Shown here in pieces: positions 18,519 through 26,387 of a DNA stretch of 45,340 nucleotides. Both the position numbers and the translations under genes were made by a program. The stretch spans positions 1-45,340 of the forward strand of contig NZ_JADEXO010000043.1 of assembly GCF_015207105.1 (NCBI RefSeq). The letters are read 5' to 3'. The notes under the pieces are model-generated. The model saw nothing but the letters and a program-made list of their open reading frames with translations. It was not told the DNA's origin and made no database searches. Each line of letters opens with the position of its first letter. The first letter of the stretch is position 1. The stretch comes from a cf. Phormidesmis sp. LEGE 11477. GTDB taxonomy: Bacteria > Cyanobacteriota > Cyanobacteriia > Phormidesmidales > Phormidesmidaceae.

Positions 18519-19175
18519 ATGATTGGTGGAATATTCGAGACGATTGGTAAGACGCTGGGGGTTGGCAAAGAAAAATACTTTTTAGAGCTAGATGATGCTG
18601 CCGAAGATGCGGCAAAGGGTCTGAAGAAGTCTACGGCTTCTGCCACAAAAGCGGCTAAGGCGGCGGTGGAGTCTGCTAAAGAGGCCACTGTAGAGGTTGC
18701 CGAGAAAGCGCAGGAACTCGTTTCGGATACTGAAGACCAGGCGGAAGCAACGGCGAAGACTGCGGCGAAGAAGGCAAAGTCAGCAGCTGGTGACGCGGCA
18801 GATCAGGCCCAAAAACAGGTAAAGAAAACGGCTAAGGCAGCTGATGAAGCCACTGATAAAACAGTTGCTAAAGGGAAGCAGGTAGCTGCTAAGGGAAAGC
18901 AAGCGGCACAAGGGGCGGCAGATGCAGGTGCTGAAGCAGCTAATCAGGCAGTAGCCCCAGCTAGAACGACGGCGGAAGATTTGATTTTGAACGCGATCGC
19001 ATCCACCGCGCCCAAGCAACAAACCGACAATAACGGCAACACTTTAGACGAGGTTAAAACCTTCTCTACTGACTATCTGATGACCCCAAGTCGAGCGAGA
19101 CGTCGTCGCCCCGGCCCTAGCCTGTCGCCTTTCAAGGGCATGGCAAATGAGGTTAATCCTAGGCTCAAGAGCTAG
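18519..19175 (+). CDS. Ala/Lys-rich histone-H1-like or LEA-like protein
   Basis: Residues 1-25 form a short conserved-looking head (MIGGIFETIGKTLGVGKEKY). Residues about 28-150 are almost entirely Ala, Lys, Glu, Asp, Thr and Gln, with an 11-residue-like rhythm expected of an amphipathic or histone-H1/LEA-type helix. The C-terminus holds a distinct motif, FSTDYLMTPSRARRRRPGPS, near 181-201. I have the impression that similar tails occur in cyanobacterial hypothetical proteins. No signal peptide is seen. DNA compaction, membrane association or desiccation protection are possible roles, but none is shown. It has its own terminator. Confidence 0.75.
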   Translation: MIGGIFETIGKTLGVGKEKYFLELDDAAEDAAKGLKKSTASATKAAKAAVESAKEATVEVAEKAQELVSDTEDQAEATAKTAAKKAKSAAGDAADQAQKQVKKTAKAADEATDKTVAKGKQVAAKGKQAAQGAADAGAEAANQAVAPARTTAEDLILNAIASTAPKQQTDNNGNTLDEVKTFSTDYLMTPSRARRRRPGPSLSPFKGMANEVNPRLKS

Positions 19176-19212
19176 CGCTTAAGCCAGGTCTAACAATCTG
19201 ATCTGATTAAAT

Positions 19213-19250
19213 AAGCCGCAGGGAGAAAGTTCTTCCTGCGGCTTTTGTTT
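19213..19250 (+). terminator. Rho-independent terminator
   Basis: The 10-bp stem AAGCCGCAGG (19213-19222) with CCTGCGGCTT (19235-19244), extendable inward with one wobble pair, is followed by TTTTGTTTT. It lies between the convergent Ala/Lys-rich and DUF362 genes and chiefly serves the plus-strand gene. Confidence 0.88.
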
Positions 19251-19265
19251 TCCTAGAAAGGCTAC

Positions 19266-20225
19266 CTATCGAGTGGCGTATGCCGAGAGCGGCTCTCTAA
19301 TAAATCGAATATAGAGATGCTTAAAGGTAGATCGCAAAACTCTAGGCGCACCAAAGTCGATCGGCATCATTTTGTCTGGAAGCTTCCAGTCGTCAATGCT
19401 CAGCTCACTGGGTTGATGAGCGAGAAAGTCTATTTCTGAGAGCTTCGGACACAGGCCCAGCCGAGTCGATTCTACGATAGTAGGTAGCTGGTTTGGATCG
19501 ACGCCTAAGACCTCAGCCATAGCTCGATCTAATGCAAACACATCGTCAGAAGCACCCAAGACGCCTAGCTCTCTAGGTTCGCCGCCGCTGGGGCCATTTC
19601 CTTCATGTCCGACAATGCCGTCAATGATCGTTAGCTGGGGTGAAATCGCCCGAGCGGTCTCGACTAGCATAGTGCCAAATCGCTGTCGATCCTGTCCCGC
19701 TTCCATATGCCACCAGGCTTTCATCTTGCCAGGGACACAGCCAAACAAATTTTTCACGCCAAGCGTGACGGTTAGCTGAACGTGAGATTTCACCTTTGGC
19801 AGGTTAATCACCACATCCGCTTCCATCGCTTCTTTAGACAGCAAGAAATTACCAAAGTCCTGATTTTCAACGGCGTAGCGCTTACCGTGCATTTCTACGA
19901 CAGGCAGATCGATTTTGTTTGCCCACTCTAGCAAGCCATTCGCTTCGGCCACGCCACGCGCACTGCCAAAAGCCGGACTGTCTCCGATGAAAGGATTGCC
20001 ACCTGCTGCCTGTACCATTTTGGCAACGCAGTACACTATCTCTGGGCGAGTCGTACATTCTTTGGTAGGGCGCGAGCCAGTTAGCATGTTGGGCTTTAAT
20101 AAGACGCGATCGCCTGGCTTCACATACTGCGCTATACCACCCATCGGTGCCAGCAGCGCTTCCAAACGTTCAGATAAGGCTTCAATCTCGTAGCTCTGAG
20201 CACGGATGAGACTAACCGATGGCAT
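19266..20225 (-). CDS. DUF362 domain protein
   Basis: The 319-residue protein matches DUF362, a family named from a conserved domain often joined to ferredoxin modules. No Cys-rich ferredoxin motif is present here. Recognisable stretches are GDRVLLKPNML, GNPFIGDSPAFGSARGVAEANGL, NLPKVKSHVQLTVTLGVKNLFG near 140-161 and IIDGIVGHEGNGPSGG near 197-212. The role is unknown. It is divergent from the DUF554 gene with about 68 bp between starts. Confidence 0.88.
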   Translation of the reverse strand: MPSVSLIRAQSYEIEALSERLEALLAPMGGIAQYVKPGDRVLLKPNMLTGSRPTKECTTRPEIVYCVAKMVQAAGGNPFIGDSPAFGSARGVAEANGLLEWANKIDLPVVEMHGKRYAVENQDFGNFLLSKEAMEADVVINLPKVKSHVQLTVTLGVKNLFGCVPGKMKAWWHMEAGQDRQRFGTMLVETARAISPQLTIIDGIVGHEGNGPSGGEPRELGVLGASDDVFALDRAMAEVLGVDPNQLPTIVESTRLGLCPKLSEIDFLAHQPSELSIDDWKLPDKMMPIDFGAPRVLRSTFKHLYIRFIREPLSAYATR

Positions 20226-20293
20226 AATACTTTTTCCTTACGTTTGGGCGATCGCATTAAATCGATTGCAATAATTCTCACACATATTTCTTA

Positions 20294-21037
20294 ATGCTAA
20301 CCTTTTGGGCAAAGACAAGCGGCACCTGGATCAACGTAGCGCTGGTGTTGCTAGGAACAGGCAGCGGTCTACTACTACGCAATCAGCTATCGCCTAGAAT
20401 GCGAGCCATCATTACCCAAGCTATGGGTCTGACGACTATTTTTATCGGCATATCTATGGCTCAAGATCTATCTAAAGCTCAAGTAGGTAGCATTGCAGGC
20501 GTCATCTTGGCGTTGATATCACTAGCTATCGGTGGATTGCTCGGTGAGTGGTGGCAGATAGAGAATCGGCTCACAGGCTTAGGGAACTGGCTAAAGGCTC
20601 GGTTCAAAGGGGGGAGTCGTTTTACCGAGGGCTTTGTTGCCTCTAGTCTGCTGTTTTGCGTCGGGCCAATGACAATCCTGGGCAGCTTGAACAACGGTCT
20701 GCTAGGAGACAGCACCATTCTGGTGGTCAAGAGCACAATGGATGGACTGGTTTCAATCGCTCTCACAGGAACTTACGGTATCGGTGTTGGCTTTTCGATA
20801 TTGCCGATTATCTTTTATCAGGGTGGGCTTTCTCTTTTAGCTAGCGGGTTCGGCCAGGTGATTCCCGATCCAGCTACGGCTCCTAGCGTCTTACTAGTCA
20901 CCGGCATTGGTGGCATCATGCTTCTAGGCTTAGGACTAAACCTACTAGAAGTCGGAAGGATTCACGTTGCTTCTTTCTTGCCAGCCTTAGCGACAGGTCC
21001 ATTCATTAGCTGGCTCGTTCAATCTCTCAGCTTGTAA
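20294..21037 (+). CDS. DUF554 family membrane protein
   Basis: A multi-pass inner-membrane protein of the DUF554 (YdfK-like) family. Hydrophobic segments alternate through the chain. Conserved patterns include GSGLLLRNQLSPRMRAIITQAMGL near 22-45, GGLLGEWWQIENRLTGLG near 80-97 and FVASSLLFCVGPMTILGSLNNGLLGD near 113-138. The 247-residue length fits the family. The transported molecule or function is unknown. Confidence 0.88.
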   Translation: MLTFWAKTSGTWINVALVLLGTGSGLLLRNQLSPRMRAIITQAMGLTTIFIGISMAQDLSKAQVGSIAGVILALISLAIGGLLGEWWQIENRLTGLGNWLKARFKGGSRFTEGFVASSLLFCVGPMTILGSLNNGLLGDSTILVVKSTMDGLVSIALTGTYGIGVGFSILPIIFYQGGLSLLASGFGQVIPDPATAPSVLLVTGIGGIMLLGLGLNLLEVGRIHVASFLPALATGPFISWLVQSLSL

Positions 21038-21049
21038 TTGGATTTGTAA

Positions 21050-21481
21050 TTAAGCGATGGCTTGTTCAATTAGCGTCCACTGTTCTCGGTAGCCTGCTGA
21101 ACGAGGCTTTCGCTGGCGTTTTTCTGCTTCCACTAGGTGGATTTCGCTGCCATAGCTGATGAATACAGCGGCTGGAAAGATGTAGAACACATCCTCTTCA
21201 CTGATATAGGCGATCGCAAAGTCAAAGTCAGAAGCCTCGTAGGGCGATCGCACCATAGTTCTGCGATTAGTTTTGGTGCGACGGTTATCGACAACGTAAT
21301 TTTGCGCTTTTTGATCGAACCAAGCTGCCTTTACCTGAATCTTGACCAATCGCTCGCCAATATCAAAGACAAGGTCATAGGGTAGCCTGTCTCCGATAGG
21401 TCGAAGCACACCCCATCCATACTTGAGCGCTTGAACAATGGTGCATTGCTCTGCAATATCGCCTTTCAGCTTGGTATCCAT
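21050..21481 (-). CDS. Free-standing PD-(D/E)XK homing-type endonuclease related to I-Ssp6803I
   Basis: The 143-residue protein resembles the endonuclease encoded inside the tRNA-fMet group I intron of Synechocystis (I-Ssp6803I, about 150 residues). Candidate catalytic residues are Glu11 (KGDIAEQ), Asp36 (DRLPYDLVFD) and Gln49-x-Lys51 (VKIQVKAAWF), the QxK variant of PD-(D/E)XK. The block DNRRTKTNRRTMVRSPYEASDFDFAIAY is split at NRRTMVR from the family core that follows. The reading frame is open further upstream to 21625, but that part runs through the tRNA 3' end and its terminator, so ATG 21481 (MDTKLKGDIAE) is the natural start. It lies 131 nt beyond the tRNA, not in the intron. No Shine-Dalgarno is seen. 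Confidence 0.85.
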   Translation of the reverse strand: MDTKLKGDIAEQCTIVQALKYGWGVLRPIGDRLPYDLVFDIGERLVKIQVKAAWFDQKAQNYVVDNRRTKTNRRTMVRSPYEASDFDFAIAYISEEDVFYIFPAAVFISYGSEIHLVEAEKRQRKPRSAGYREQWTLIEQAIA

Positions 21482-21562
21482 TGTTTGTGGCTGTAGCAAA
21501 GTAATAAATTCAAAAATTTGAAGCTGTCGTTGCTCGCTTTGTACAGCAGTCCGTTTAATATC

Positions 21563-21602
21563 AAAAACTAAAAGCCCGATACTCAATGAGTATCGGGCTT
21601 TT
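21563..21602 (-). terminator. Strong terminator of the tRNA-fMet transcript
   Basis: The 15-bp perfect stem GAGTATCGGGCTTTT (21588-21602) with AAAAGCCCGATACTC (21570-21584) has a 3-nt loop. On the minus strand it is followed by TTTTAGTTTTTG. It starts 10 nt after the tRNA CCA end and separates the tRNA from the downstream endonuclease gene. Confidence 0.95.
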
Positions 21603-21611
21603 ACACCTATT

Positions 21612-21987
<376 letters not shown>

Positions 21988-22015
21988 ATGGGGACGCCCT
22001 CTTGAGCGCTTAACA

Positions 22016-22021
22016 AGTATA
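22016..22021 (-). promoter_or_regulatory. Candidate -10 box of the tRNA-fMet gene
   Basis: TATACT on the minus strand (22021-22016) lies 28 nt before the tRNA 5' end. The -35 region is weak (TTCCAC at about 19 bp). The box overlaps one arm of the inverted repeat at 22018-22089. Confidence 0.5.
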
Positions 22022-22089
22022 GCGGGTTACCTTCAAAAATGTGGAACTTTCTTTGAAACTATTTTGAGAAGTCGCTAGAACCCGCTATA
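22018..22089. repeat. 11-bp perfect inverted repeat with a 50-bp spacer
   Basis: TATAGCGGGTT (22018-22028) and AACCCGCTATA (22079-22089). One arm covers the asparaginase stop codon and the other touches the tRNA -10 box. It could form a terminator-like structure for the asparaginase transcript, or mark a small element. Confidence 0.6.
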
Positions 22090-23038
22090 TCATTGACATC
22101 TCACCGACTACTTCGATGCGGGTATAGCGACCTGGCATCATAAATTTGTCGGATAGGGTTTCAGAAACGTCAGGCGTAATCCAGCCAAACTGCTTGAGCA
22201 AATACACAGCAGTTGCATATTTTGCCCGCTTGGAGCCATCTACAGACTTGACGGCAATCCCCATCCCTTCTCTAACTCGGCCAATACACTGCACGCCTTC
22301 GGCCCCTGCCTTGCTGACTAGCTCGCCTTCGGTTAGCTGCATGAGCAAAGTGTCGAACCCTTCTGGACCTGAGATCATCTCTGGGTGATGGGTCATAGCG
22401 CGGACAATGCGCTCCATTTCCAAACTCTTACCGGAGGTGAGCTTGGCGAACAGGGTCGCCATCTGGCTGAGCTGCATCAGATAGGTGGGAACGCCGCAGC
22501 TATCGTGAGCGCAGATAAATTCGTCGGCAGGCATACCCAAAAGTTCGGCAATGCGAGAGGCGACTAGCTTCTGAACGGGGTGCGATCGCTGCATATACCC
22601 ATCCAAGGACCAGCCCTTCTGCTTGCACACCGCTAGCATTCCAGCATGCTTGCCCGAACAGTTATGCGCTAGGGGCGTTGTCTTACCGGGGGGAACCGGA
22701 CATTGCAAGGCGGCTGGATCGACATCGCAGCGCCACAGAATATTAAAAGCCTGACGAGTCTGCTCGATGCTGCCATGGTGAGAGCTGCAGATAATTGCGA
22801 GGTCTCTGTCGGTCAAGTTGAAGTGGTCTAGCGTACCTGTGCCCGTCACAGACATTGCCTGAAACGGCTTGAGCGAAGAGCGAATGAACGTGCCCAGCTC
22901 TGGATCGCCAGCACTCGCTAAGACGCGGCCCCTAGCATCACAGGCAACTGCGTGAACCTCATGCGTAGATTCGACAATCCCTTCTCTTAGAAGCTGAACT
23001 TTTAGAAGCGAGGAAGCGTGGCGATTCGTCCTATTCAT
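22085..23038 (-). CDS. Asparaginase (PF06089-type)
   Basis: The 317-residue protein is of the asparaginase family distinct from E. coli AnsA/AnsB. Visible family segments are RSSLKPFQAM near 48-57, ICSSHHGSIEQT, PLAHNCSGKHAGMLAVCKQKGW near 122-143, HDSCGVPTYLMQLSQMA and MISGPEGFDTLL. It should release ammonia from L-asparagine or a related compound in the cytoplasm, though enzymes of this group are little studied. It follows CGLD27 on the same strand (80 bp gap) in a rsfS-CGLD27-asparaginase order. Confidence 0.92.
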   Translation of the reverse strand: MNRTNRHASSLLKVQLLREGIVESTHEVHAVACDARGRVLASAGDPELGTFIRSSLKPFQAMSVTGTGTLDHFNLTDRDLAIICSSHHGSIEQTRQAFNILWRCDVDPAALQCPVPPGKTTPLAHNCSGKHAGMLAVCKQKGWSLDGYMQRSHPVQKLVASRIAELLGMPADEFICAHDSCGVPTYLMQLSQMATLFAKLTSGKSLEMERIVRAMTHHPEMISGPEGFDTLLMQLTEGELVSKAGAEGVQCIGRVREGMGIAVKSVDGSKRAKYATAVYLLKQFGWITPDVSETLSDKFMMPGRYTRIEVVGEMSMI

Positions 23039-23118
23039 AGGATCTCGTTTTCGTATGTAGACGTTGGTATAACGCTCAGATAATCACAGTCAAATTACTA
23101 TAATCAAATGAACTGCAA

Positions 23119-23634
23119 TTAAATGAACTGCCAAGTCACTAGACTAAATGCCAGAATGCCACAGATCGCGGCAAAGGTCTTCTGTAGGCGCAGCAAAATC
23201 GGCTTTACCTGATAGTCAGCAATCAGACGATCACGATTAAACACCTCTTCTGGCTTGTCCCATACTTGACCGTCATACCAGCCGGATTCTTCGTAGAAAA
23301 CAGACTGCCCAGAAAGGCGATCGCACACGTGGTTCCAGCCGATATATAGCTGTACTAGCGCCAGCACAGGCAAAATCAGCGCGCCCAAAGAGGCACTAAT
23401 CATAAACTGAAGCGGCAACTTGGCAGGTGAAAAACTCACCGCTGCCATCGGGCCAACGACTAGCCAGCTCAACAGCCAAAGGCTGATAACTGGTATCAAA
23501 TAGCCTTTTAGTGATCGCGCGCCCCAGCAATAAAACCAGGATTCGCTCATGCTTTCGTACTCCTTGATTGGAATTTGATCGACAGGAACCGGACAGCGAG
23601 CGCTGATGGAACTCTTCTTAGTATCGCCGTTCAT
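23119..23634 (-). CDS. CGLD27-like membrane protein
   Basis: The protein matches CGLD27, a family conserved in cyanobacteria and plastid-bearing eukaryotes and linked to photosynthetic organisms. The head contains CPVPVDQIPIKEYESM. Two hydrophobic segments (about 48-68 and 75-98) and a C-terminal one (about 150-169) suggest a membrane protein. The middle carries SGWYDGQVWDKPEEVFNRDRLI. I chose ATG 23634 (MNGDTKKSS) over 23703 because the extra 23 residues do not look like the family and an AGGAG lies upstream of it. Confidence 0.82.
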   Translation of the reverse strand: MNGDTKKSSISARCPVPVDQIPIKEYESMSESWFYCWGARSLKGYLIPVISLWLLSWLVVGPMAAVSFSPAKLPLQFMISASLGALILPVLALVQLYIGWNHVCDRLSGQSVFYEESGWYDGQVWDKPEEVFNRDRLIADYQVKPILLRLQKTFAAICGILAFSLVTWQFI

Positions 23635-23887
23635 CGGTATTACACAAAAGCTCCTTTGAAAGTGTCTTATTTTACGGTTTTCTCTGGATAACGGTAAGGC
23701 CAAACCGCCTTCGAAGATTGACTAGCGAAGACTGACTGACATCAGGCACAAACTAACAAAGCTGCCTTTCGTAAAGCCTACTGACAAAGCCACTCACAAA
23801 AGCGCATTCACAAAGATTCCTTGGCGAAAGCAGCCGAATCTATCTGAGCTGAACCCGCTTCAAGTGAGGCTACCTACCTAGAGCAAG

Positions 23888-24394
23888 CTAACGATTGAGT
23901 GGTGAGGTCGGCTGGAATTCGATCCGTTCGGCATGCCCCCAAAAGGCTTCTAGATCGTAGTATTCGCGATCGGTTGGCATAAAAATATGAACAATGACAT
24001 CGCCATAGTCTTTGAGCACCCAACGGCCCTCACTCATGCCTTCGGTGCGAAGCGGCTGCCGATTAAAGCTATCTTCGACCGTGCCTTCTATGGTGTTTGC
24101 GATCGCTCGCACCTGCACATTAGAAAAGCCAGTGACAATCACAAAGTAATCAGCTAGATAAGAAACATCACCCGTTTGCAAAATTGTGATATTACCCGCC
24201 TTACGATCGTCTGCTGCTTCTGCGATCGCCAGTGCCAGCGCCTTGGCCTCTTCATCGATAGGCGTCTTGAATTCGCTATCAACACTAGGCAAAACTTCAG
24301 TCTCAGGCGTGGCGTCAATAGATGCTGCCGACTCGGGAGCGTCACTCACTGTACTAACTGTCTTATCAGCCATAACTTTTAGGGGATCATTCAA
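23888..24394 (-). CDS. rsfS: Ribosome silencing factor RsfS/Iojap
   Basis: RsfS binds L14 (uL14) on the large ribosomal subunit and blocks subunit joining when nutrients are scarce. The domain runs from about residue 50 to the end: [52 protein letters not shown] (residues about 52-103), then [29 protein letters not shown]. An acidic N-terminal extension of about 48 residues (Ser, Glu, Thr, Asp-rich) precedes it and is disordered-looking. It leads the CGLD27-asparaginase genes. Confidence 0.93.
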   Translation of the reverse strand: MNDPLKVMADKTVSTVSDAPESAASIDATPETEVLPSVDSEFKTPIDEEAKALALAIAEAADDRKAGNITILQTGDVSYLADYFVIVTGFSNVQVRAIANTIEGTVEDSFNRQPLRTEGMSEGRWVLKDYGDVIVHIFMPTDREYYDLEAFWGHAERIEFQPTSPLNR

Positions 24395-24648
24395 AAGGGC
24401 CTATCCTTCCTTGCGTACTGCTTACTTTTCTATCTTACTGAATACCTTATCTATCTATGTCAGGAGCCTTAGCTTTAGTTACATTGCCTCAGCATCCTGC
24501 TTCTTAAGCTTGCAGCCTGTAAAGCATGGAAAATTATTAATGGGAAAAATTATTGCGGCTTCTGTCATAGACCCGACACTGATAGGGCATAATCCACACT
24601 ATTCGATCTACCTAAAGTTCGGTTGGATCTAAAACTGACTAAATAGTT

Positions 24649-24653
24649 AGGAG
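24649..24653 (+). promoter_or_regulatory. Ribosome binding site that supports a TTG start
   Basis: AGGAG at 24649-24653 ends 9 nt before TTG 24663. No in-frame ATG or GTG lies nearby, so the TTG is the likely start of the next gene. Confidence 0.6.
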
Positions 24654-24662
24654 CATAGTGCT

Positions 24663-24989
24663 TTGATTCTGGGTCTTTTTATTGGCTTAGCTGTAGGCTG
24701 TCTTGCAGCGGCAATTGTCTATTGGCTGCTAGTGCGGCGCATCAACGAGCTACTCGCTTCATTGAAAGACAGGCGATCACAATTAGAACGGCTGGAAAAT
24801 GAGCATGCAGCTCGCCTAAAGGCAGCCACTGATCAGCTCCGACTCGACTACGAACAGCAGCTAACAGACAAAATTGAATACTACCAAGATGAGCAGATTA
24901 TACAGGCTGAGCTGCAAGCACTAGAGTTTGAAACGCGCCTGAGCGTGATTGAAACAGCCTACGATCGTGAGCTAGAGATGCAGCGCTAG
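24663..24989 (+). CDS. Small membrane-anchored coiled-coil protein
   Basis: The 108-residue protein has an N-terminal hydrophobic helix (about 1-22, ILGLFIGLAVGCLAAAIVYW), a basic turn (LLVRRINELL) and then a charged coiled-coil-like helix rich in Leu, Glu, Arg and Gln to the end. It has a single membrane pass with the coil probably cytoplasmic. I do not recognise the family. It starts at TTG with a good ribosome binding site and is divergent from rsfS. Confidence 0.65.
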   Translation: MILGLFIGLAVGCLAAAIVYWLLVRRINELLASLKDRRSQLERLENEHAARLKAATDQLRLDYEQQLTDKIEYYQDEQIIQAELQALEFETRLSVIETAYDRELEMQR

Positions 24990-25108
24990 CAGCTTCTATC
25001 AGCTTATTGAGATCGGCTTGGGCGGTATTCCACCCGGAAGTAGCCCTCCTTACTCAGGGCAATGCACTATAAAATACTTGAGTCTATTACCCGCTAAAGG
25101 AAGACCGT

Positions 25109-25528
25109 ATGACCCGCGCAATCATGGAGACAGACAAAGGGACTATCAACCTTGAGCTGTTTGAGCAAGATGCCCCTAACACCGTTGCCAACTTCGTAAA
25201 GCTCTCAAAAGATGGCTTTTATGACGACCTTAACTTTCACCGCGTAATTCCCAATTTCATGGTCCAAGGAGGATGCCCCAACGGCACTGGGACAGGCGGT
25301 CCTGGCTACAAAATCGACTGTGAGATCAATCCTAACAAACACGAGGCCGGCAGCCTTTCTATGGCCCATGCTGGCAAGAATACCGGTGGTAGCCAGTTCT
25401 TCATTTGCCATGAAGCTCAAGGCCATCTAGACGGGATTCACACCGTCTTCGGTAAGACTGAAGATATGGATGTCGTCAACGCGATTAAAAAGGGCGACAA
25501 GATTAAGTCCGTCACCATTGAAGAGTAG
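25109..25528 (+). CDS. Cyclophilin-type peptidyl-prolyl isomerase
   Basis: A 139-residue single-domain cyclophilin, which catalyses cis-trans isomerisation before proline. Motifs are [22 protein letters not shown] (active-site Arg and Phe), [11 protein letters not shown] and [12 protein letters not shown]. No signal peptide is present, so it is cytoplasmic. AAGGAAG at 25097-25103 is a good ribosome binding site. It precedes sdhC, but a large stem-loop separates them. Confidence 0.94.
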   Translation: MTRAIMETDKGTINLELFEQDAPNTVANFVKLSKDGFYDDLNFHRVIPNFMVQGGCPNGTGTGGPGYKIDCEINPNKHEAGSLSMAHAGKNTGGSQFFICHEAQGHLDGIHTVFGKTEDMDVVNAIKKGDKIKSVTIEE

Positions 25529-25606
25529 TCCCTAGAGAAAGACAGTCTTTTGCAAGAGATATCTTTGAAGAAGATACTTTAAGAAAGACGGTCTGATATT
25601 TCTTGT

Positions 25607-25644
25607 CCACCTGAAGATGCACTTCGCACAGCATTTTCAGGTGG
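25607..25644 (+). promoter_or_regulatory. 14-bp stem-loop between the cyclophilin gene and sdhC
   Basis: CCACCTGAAGATGC (25607-25620) pairs with GCATTTTCAGGTGG (25631-25644), with one G-U pair and the 10-nt loop ACTTCGCACA. Only a weak T run follows (GTTTAAAA), so it may be a terminator of reduced strength or a structured leader element of sdhC, whose start is 47 bp downstream. Confidence 0.65.
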
Positions 25645-25691
25645 ATTCAGTTTAAAATGGTGAGCCCGAAATGATTCTTTGAGATCAGTCG

Positions 25692-26387
25692 ATGGTTCTT
25701 ACACCAGCACAGAATGCTCAGGCTAAAGCTGACAAAGATAGCGTCTACAGCTCGCCGATTGGAAAGAAGATTCTCACTGGCGTCACCGGGTTAGGTTTGA
25801 CTACTTTTGTCGTTGGGCATCTACTTGGCAACCTCACCTTGTTCTTAGGAGTATCGACTTACAACCAGTTAGCCCACAGACTCGATAGTTTGGGAGCACT
25901 ACTCTATCTAGTCGAACTTGGGCTACTAGCCATAGTAAGTGTGCATGCTGCTATCGGCATCGGCATCTACCTTGGTAAGCGACAAGCTCGGCCAAAGCAA
26001 TATGAAGAGTATGAGAGTGCAGGTAGACCTAGTCGCCAGACGCTAGCCTCTCGAACGATGATTTTTTCGGGTGGGCTGCTAGCTGTATTTCTGGTTTGGC
26101 ATGTAGCAACCTTTAAATTTGGTCCTGCATACAGCCTGCCGAATTCAACGGATCGCGACTTGGCTCGACTGGTACTTGAGACATTTCAGCAGCCAACTTA
26201 CGCAGTCAGCTACGTAGTGATCTTGAGCTTTCTAGGATTGCATTTGCGTCACGGACTTTGGAGTGCGTTTCAATCAATGGGCATAGCCACCAAACCGGGA
26301 ATGGTCGCGGCTAGTAGCCTATTGGGAAGTGCGATCGCGCTAGGATTTATCAGTTTGCCGATTGCTATCTACTTCAGGTGGCTGTAA
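25692..26387 (+). CDS. sdhC: Succinate dehydrogenase cytochrome b558-type subunit
   Basis: SdhC anchors the complex in the membrane and carries haem and the quinone site. At 231 residues with about five hydrophobic segments it resembles the b558 family known from Bacteroidetes and some Firmicutes, not the small four-subunit SdhC/SdhD pair. Candidate haem-ligand His residues lie in [27 protein letters not shown] and LGLHLRHGL. The 3' end overlaps the sdhA start region by 1 to 10 bp depending on the sdhA start. Confidence 0.9.
   Translation: MVLTPAQNAQAKADKDSVYSSPIGKKILTGVTGLGLTTFVVGHLLGNLTLFLGVSTYNQLAHRLDSLGALLYLVELGLLAIVSVHAAIGIGIYLGKRQARPKQYEEYESAGRPSRQTLASRTMIFSGGLLAVFLVWHVATFKFGPAYSLPNSTDRDLARLVLETFQQPTYAVSYVVILSFLGLHLRHGLWSAFQSMGIATKPGMVAASSLLGSAIALGFISLPIAIYFRWL

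Noticed and set aside
23704-23887. Degenerate ACAAAG-type repeats downstream of rsfS
   Set aside because: The units (GACAAAGCC, CACAAAAGCG, CACAAAGATT) vary too much in length and sequence to support a repeat array.
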